Part shown: in pieces, positions 15,282 through 19,240 of the stretch
Layout: every line of letters starts with the position of its first letter
Position numbering within the stretch: position 1 is the first letter of the stretch
Translations under genes and position numbers: made by a program
Source: JABMRP01 sp964444795
GTDB taxonomy: Bacteria; Planctomycetota; Planctomycetia; Pirellulales; Thermoguttaceae
Length of the DNA stretch: 19,240 nucleotides
Reading direction: 5' to 3'
Assembly: GCA_964444795.1 (NCBI GenBank)
Contig: CAYUIQ010000175.1
Coordinates: forward strand, 1-19,240
Notes under the pieces: model-generated
Told to the model about the DNA's origin: nothing
What the model saw: the letters and a program-made list of their open reading frames with translations, nothing else
Databases searched by the model: none

Positions 15282-16829
15282 TCACTTCAACAGGCTGATG
15301 CTCACGTTGTCCTGCTTCTTATTCCGCCCCTGCAACTGCCGAATTTCGTACCGCAGGTCCGCCTTCTTGCCGGGCTTCACTTGGGTCGTGTACTGCACGG
15401 TGCGATAGTCGTGGTTGGTCGCCGGCAGCTTGCTGCGGAAGACGATGTGGCCGGCGTACCCTCGCCGTACTTCCAGCTCGATCGGCTTGTCGGTGTAGTT
15501 CTGCACGCGCTGGACGAAAAGCGTATGATCGTCCCAGCCGGCAACCGTGCTGCGGACGTCGATCTCGACCTTTCCGTCGCCGACCCGGCGATAAACGCTC
15601 GCCCCGTGGATCCGCATCCAGATATTGTCGCGCCACACGCGCTCCGGGACCAACTCGAAGATCACCTCCGGGTCGACGCCCAGGTTCAATTCGATCTTAT
15701 CGCCGATGGGCACGTACTTAATCTGCCGGGCGACCAGGAAGCTGAGCCCGTCGCGGCCGTTGTTGCGAAAGATGCGGACCATGCCGTCGGGCAGCGGCGT
15801 GGTGCCCAGCTTCGACTTCGTGTCGTTGGTCATCAGGTACATCCGCACCAGCCGGTCACCGTACTCGGGCACTCGATAGCGATACTGGATCTTAAACGGA
15901 ACGGCTAGCGCCTCGAACGATCGCATCCGCTTCGACCAGCCGTTGGGGATCGTTTCGGTCCCTTCGACGGTGTAGATGAAGTATTCGCTGAGGCCCTCCT
16001 TGACGATTACTTTCTCCGCCTCCGCTTCGTCGGCGTCCGCCCCCAGCCTCTTGTAGTATTCGGCGGCCCTCTCGCCGCGGGCGAGCATGTCTTTCGCCCC
16101 GGCTATTCGGAATTCCTTCAGGCGGCGGTCGCCCAGCGTGGAAAGCTGATCCATCGGCATACGCGCCAGTTGGGCGATCTTCTCGACCAGGTTGATCTGT
16201 CCCACCACCAGTCGCACTTGGGCGTCTTCATACTCTTCGCCCGAGTTATTGGTCACGCGGATGAAGCTCTCGACGTTCATCGCCGTTTCGCCCGGGTTGG
16301 CGATGCAGACGTAATCGGCCGACCAGCTTATCCCGCTGGTGAAGTAGGTGATCTCGATCGTCGCCTCACCGTCGATCTCACTCTGCACGTTCCAGTAGAG
16401 CATCTGCGGCTTGTCGTGCGGGAAGGTCGTGTCGAGCACGAGCAGTTTATCCGGGTCGGTGAGGAATCGCAACTCGACCGACGTCGGGTCAATCAGCGTG
16501 TTGGCCCAACTGAACTGCAACGGGTTGGCGCCCGGCTTGAAACTCACCTTGCGCGTCTCCCGCACCAGGGTGAGATCCTCGGAGTTGTAGATTGTCAACT
16601 GCACGGTATCCCGGTCGGGAACCGTCGAGAGGTCGATGTTCTTCGCCGATGCTGAAGACGTACACAGGATCATCGCCGCAAGAATGGTAGCTACGCTCGC
16701 CAGAGCGTGGTTGATGGGGGCCGATCCTTCGCAAGAGATGGCCTCTCCCACCGTCTGGCGACGGTAGCTACGGGAGAATACGAGTTTGTCGACAAAGCCC
16801 AATGTCTTGCATATCGCCAGCCGCGTCAT
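15282..16829 (-). CDS. DUF4139 protein, third paralogue of a tandem array, with REPIN-encoded signal region
   Basis: The 515-residue product has an N-terminal signal region with a hydrophobic core (about 43-57) and likely cleavage after Ala62 (SSASA/KNIDLS). Then come TIYNSEDLTLVRETRKVSF, LIDPTSVELRF, ITYFTSGISWSADYV and NNSGEEYEDAQVRLVVG, the signature of DUF4139 (mucoidy-inhibitor MuiA-like) proteins. A variable linker (about 215-275) leads to KEGLSEYFIYTVEGTETIPNGW, RMRSFEA and a C-terminal beta-rich domain with LPDGMVRIFRNNGRDGLSF. Function is unknown; an exported envelope protein is likely. Residues 20-48 are encoded by a REP-like inverted repeat pair, so the N-terminus is longer than in the paralogue upstream. 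The ATG overlaps the stop of that paralogue (ATGA, 16826-16829). Confidence 0.85.
   Translation of the reverse strand: MTRLAICKTLGFVDKLVFSRSYRRQTVGEAISCEGSAPINHALASVATILAAMILCTSSASAKNIDLSTVPDRDTVQLTIYNSEDLTLVRETRKVSFKPGANPLQFSWANTLIDPTSVELRFLTDPDKLLVLDTTFPHDKPQMLYWNVQSEIDGEATIEITYFTSGISWSADYVCIANPGETAMNVESFIRVTNNSGEEYEDAQVRLVVGQINLVEKIAQLARMPMDQLSTLGDRRLKEFRIAGAKDMLARGERAAEYYKRLGADADEAEAEKVIVKEGLSEYFIYTVEGTETIPNGWSKRMRSFEALAVPFKIQYRYRVPEYGDRLVRMYLMTNDTKSKLGTTPLPDGMVRIFRNNGRDGLSFLVARQIKYVPIGDKIELNLGVDPEVIFELVPERVWRDNIWMRIHGASVYRRVGDGKVEIDVRSTVAGWDDHTLFVQRVQNYTDKPIELEVRRGYAGHIVFRSKLPATNHDYRTVQYTTQVKPGKKADLRYEIRQLQGRNKKQDNVSISLLK
16687..16771. repeat. REPIN-like inverted pair of 24-nt REP repeats inside a coding region
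   Basis: Two 24-nt arms, 16687-16710 and 16748-16771, lie in inverted orientation 37 nt apart. Aligned as reverse complements they match at 20 of 24 positions. Each arm folds into a 6-bp stem with a TGGC loop: ACGCTC/GAGCGT in one, ACCGTC/GACGGT in the other. The four differences form two compensated base pairs, so the stem is kept while its sequence changes. GTAGCTAC and CCAC flank the stem in both. This is the layout of REPINs spread by RAYT (TnpA-REP) transposases. No RAYT gene is in the window. Confidence 0.8.
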
Positions 16830-18274
16830 CGGTCGATCTCCACCTCTTCGATGGTTACGTTGCTCTGCTTCTCCAGCCAGCCGTGGAACCGCACGATCTC
16901 ATAGAGCAGTTCGACCTTTTGGCCCGCTTTCACCTTGGCGGTGTACTCGACGGTGCGGTAGTCGTGGTTCTTCGCCTTCAAGCTACCGCGGAAGAGAATG
17001 TGGCCGGGGAAGGTGCGCCGCACCTCGACCTCGATCGGCTTGCGGCTGTAGTTGCGAATCCGCTGGGCGAACAGCGCATGGTCGCCCCAGCCGGCGACCG
17101 AGCTACGCACGTCGATTTCGAATCCCGGCTTGTCGGCCCGCTTGTAGACGTCGGTGCCGTTGATCTTTAACCAGAGCCGGTCGAGCCAGACGCGCAGCTT
17201 GACCAGTTGGAACACGACCTCCGGATCGACACCCAGGTTCAGTTCGATCTTGTCGCCGATGGGCACGTACTTGATCGGCTGGGCTACCAGGAAGCTGAGC
17301 CCGTCGCGGCCGTTGTCGCGGAACACACGGACCACCCCGTCGGGCAGCGGCGTGGTGCCGAGCGCCGAGTCCTTGTCGTTTTTCAGCAGGTACATCCGCA
17401 CCAGCCGATCGCCGTACTCGGGCACCCGGTAACGATACTGGATGCGAAACGGCACTTTCTCCGCCTCGAACGATCGCATCCGCTTCGCCCAGCCGTTGGG
17501 GATCGTCTCGGTCCCCTCGATCGTGTAGATGAAGTATTCGCTCAAGCCCTCCTTGATGATCTCCTTGGGCTTGGACGTCTCCGACTTTGATTCCAGGCTC
17601 TTGCCGTCTCTGGCAATGGCCCCGCGCAAGGCGTCGGCGCGGAAGCGCGTATGCACTTCCTTGCCCAGTTGGGCAACTTCCTGCATGGAGATTTGTGCCA
17701 ATTTGGCGATCTTCTCGACCAGATTGACTTGGCCCACGACCAGCCGCACCTGGGCGTCTTCATACTCCTCGCCCGAGTTGTTGGTCACGCGGACGTAGCT
17801 CTCCATGCTCATCGCTGTTTCGTCCGTGTCTGAGATACAGACGTAATCGGCCGACCAGCTTATCCCGCTGGTGAAGTAGGTGATCTCGATGGTCGCTTCG
17901 CCGTCGATTTCGCTCTTGACGTTCCAGTAGAGCATCTGCGGCTTGTCGTGCGGAAAGGTCGTGTCGAGTACCACGAGTTTGTCGGCGTCGGTGAGGAACT
18001 TCAGTTCGACCGACGTCGGGTCGATCAGCGTATTGGCCCAACTGAACTGCAACGGGTTGGCGCCCGGCTTGAAGCTCACTTTGCGGGTCTCGCGCACCAG
18101 GGTGAGATCCTCGGAGTTGTAGATCGTCAACTGCACGGTCTCCCGGTCGGGAACCGTCGAGAGGTCGATGTTCTTCGCCTGCGATCGTTGACCGCCGGCC
18201 GCGAGTAACCAGCAGACGGTGACCGCCAACGTCGCGCGTCGTAGTGCATAAGGAATCGTCATGATCGGCCTCAT
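16826..18274 (-). CDS. DUF4139 protein, second paralogue of a tandem array
   Basis: The 482-residue product has a short, normal signal peptide (start MRPIMTIPYALRRATLAVTV, cleavage near SQA/KNIDLS, residue 33). Its mature part follows the same DUF4139 plan as its neighbours: VQLTIYNSEDLTLVRETRK, DPTSVELKFL, YFTSGISWSADYVC, NNSGEEYEDAQVRLVVG, a variable linker with Lys/Ser/Glu-rich SLESKSETSKPKE, then EGLSEYFIYTIEGTETIPNGW and the C-terminal domain. It differs from the other two in the last third (DRLWLKINGTDVYKRADKPG, HGWLEKQSNV). An ATG five codons in is an alternative start. Its ends overlap both neighbours by 4 nt (18271-18274 and 16826-16829). Exported; molecular role unknown. Confidence 0.87.
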   Translation of the reverse strand: MRPIMTIPYALRRATLAVTVCWLLAAGGQRSQAKNIDLSTVPDRETVQLTIYNSEDLTLVRETRKVSFKPGANPLQFSWANTLIDPTSVELKFLTDADKLVVLDTTFPHDKPQMLYWNVKSEIDGEATIEITYFTSGISWSADYVCISDTDETAMSMESYVRVTNNSGEEYEDAQVRLVVGQVNLVEKIAKLAQISMQEVAQLGKEVHTRFRADALRGAIARDGKSLESKSETSKPKEIIKEGLSEYFIYTIEGTETIPNGWAKRMRSFEAEKVPFRIQYRYRVPEYGDRLVRMYLLKNDKDSALGTTPLPDGVVRVFRDNGRDGLSFLVAQPIKYVPIGDKIELNLGVDPEVVFQLVKLRVWLDRLWLKINGTDVYKRADKPGFEIDVRSSVAGWGDHALFAQRIRNYSRKPIEVEVRRTFPGHILFRGSLKAKNHDYRTVEYTAKVKAGQKVELLYEIVRFHGWLEKQSNVTIEEVEIDR

Positions 18275-19240
18275 GGCGTGATGTTCGCCTTTTCGAGGGT
18301 AACGTTGTCCTGTTTCTTATTCCGGCCCTGGTGGAGCAGAATCTCGTAGAGCAACTCGGCCTTTTCGGCCGGCTCGACCGTGGCCGTGTATTGCACGGTG
18401 CGATAGTCGTGATTCTTCACGTCCAACTGGCTGCGGAAGATCACGTGCCCGTCGTACGAGCGGCGCACTTCCAAGTCGATCGGCTTGTCGGTGTAGTTGC
18501 GTACCCGCTGGGCGTACACGGCGTGGTCGTCCCAGCCGGCGACCGAACTATCCACGTCGATCTCGACCCGGCCGTCACCCACGCGCCGATAAACGCTCGC
18601 CCCGTGGACGTGCATCCAGATGTTGTCTCGCCAAACGTCGAGCTTGACCAACTCGAAGATCACCTCCGGGTCGACACCCAGGTTCAACTCGATTTTGTCG
18701 CCGATGGGCACGTATTTGATGTGTTGGGCCACGAGAAAACTCAGCCCGTCGCGGCCGTTTTCGCGGAAGACGCGGACCATGCCGTCGGGCAACGGCGTGG
18801 TGCCCAGGTCCGAGTCTTCGTCGTTGGTCAACAGATACATCCGCACCAGCCGGTCGCCATACTCGGGCACCCGATAGCGGTATTGGATCTTGAAGGGCAC
18901 TTCATCGGCGGCGAACGAACGCATCCGCTTCGACCAGCCGTTGGGGATCGTCTCGGTCCCTTCGATGGTGTAGATGAAATACTCGCTCAGGCCTTCCTTG
19001 ATCACTTCCTTGGGCTTGGTCGGCGGCGCGGTCTCGGCCGGCGGTCCCGGTGCCGACGAGGGTTGCGGCATCATCACCCGTCGGGCGGCCTGCTGACGAT
19101 AGCCGTCCTGCTTCGCTTTCGACAGTCTGGCCACCCCCGCCATGGAAATCTGGGCCAGTTGGGCGATCTTCTCGACCAGATTGACCTGACCCACGACCAG
19201 CCGCACCTGGGCGTCTTCGTACTCCTCGCCCGATTTATTC
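18271..19240 (-). CDS. DUF4139 protein, first paralogue of a tandem array, N-terminus outside window
   Basis: The frame is open at the right edge; the first visible residues are NKSGEEYEDAQVRLVVG, which align with NNSGEEYEDAQVRLVVG in the two downstream paralogues. So the signal peptide and first third are missing and an apparent internal GTG start at 19206 is not the real one. The linker here is Ala/Pro-rich (SSAPGPPAETAPPTKPKE), followed by VIKEGLSEYFIYTIEGTETIPNGW and the C-terminal domain ending GRNKKQDNVTLEKANITP. In the last third it is closer to the third paralogue (RDNIWM, HGASVYRRVGDG) than to the second. It is first in reading order; the promoter of the array lies beyond the edge, and more copies may too. 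Confidence 0.87.
   Translation of the reverse strand, partial: NKSGEEYEDAQVRLVVGQVNLVEKIAQLAQISMAGVARLSKAKQDGYRQQAARRVMMPQPSSAPGPPAETAPPTKPKEVIKEGLSEYFIYTIEGTETIPNGWSKRMRSFAADEVPFKIQYRYRVPEYGDRLVRMYLLTNDEDSDLGTTPLPDGMVRVFRENGRDGLSFLVAQHIKYVPIGDKIELNLGVDPEVIFELVKLDVWRDNIWMHVHGASVYRRVGDGRVEIDVDSSVAGWDDHAVYAQRVRNYTDKPIDLEVRRSYDGHVIFRSQLDVKNHDYRTVQYTATVEPAEKAELLYEILLHQGRNKKQDNVTLEKANITP

Noticed and set aside
1..19240. CRISPR arrays, tRNA or rRNA genes, and phage or insertion-sequence genes
   Set aside because: No regularly spaced direct repeats, no tRNA-like cloverleaf or rRNA stretch recognised by eye, and no transposase or integrase reading frame.

Overview
The window looks like a chromosomal segment of a GC-rich planctomycete, most likely of the Pirellulales type. 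The reasons are separate coaC and coaB genes next to rpoZ, gmk and yicC, a Tat-exported Gfo/Idh/MocA oxidoreductase, a secreted multi-domain GH32 protein, tandem DUF4139 proteins, and short palindromic REP-like repeats. This placement is inference from gene content; no rRNA or other marker is present.

Layout. (1) Positions 1-5165, minus strand: a compact housekeeping block read as pheA, then tpiA-secG-yicC-gmk-rpoZ-coaC-coaB. The last genes are tightly coupled: 11-nt overlap gmk/rpoZ, 4-nt ATGA overlap rpoZ/coaC, 31-nt gap coaC/coaB. coaB runs off the left edge. The block supplies phenylalanine synthesis, a glycolytic step, the SecYEG accessory subunit, an RNase, GDP supply, the RNA polymerase omega subunit and coenzyme A synthesis. 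(2) 5414-7705, plus: a secreted GH32-like glycosidase with a LamG-like N-terminal domain, facing a convergent UvrD-type helicase (7789-9861, minus); two small hairpins lie between them. (3) 9862-10600: a gap of about 740 bases with no convincing gene. (4) 10601-12854, plus: a chorismatase/RidA-like protein closely followed by a membrane acyltransferase. (5) 12941-15274, plus: a Tat-exported oxidoreductase, an HspQ/YccV-like protein and a free-standing Clp N-domain protein. (6) 15282-19240, minus: three tandem DUF4139 paralogues joined by ATGA stop/start overlaps; the first in reading order enters from the right edge.

The most unusual points are these. A REPIN-like inverted pair of 24-nt repeats with compensatory stem changes lies inside the signal-peptide coding region of one DUF4139 gene. 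The DUF4139 array shows near-identical DNA patches beside divergent segments. The GH32 protein lacks the usual acid/base glutamate in its WEC motif. Two small protease-adaptor-like genes are neighbours. A chorismatase-like enzyme is paired with an acyltransferase.
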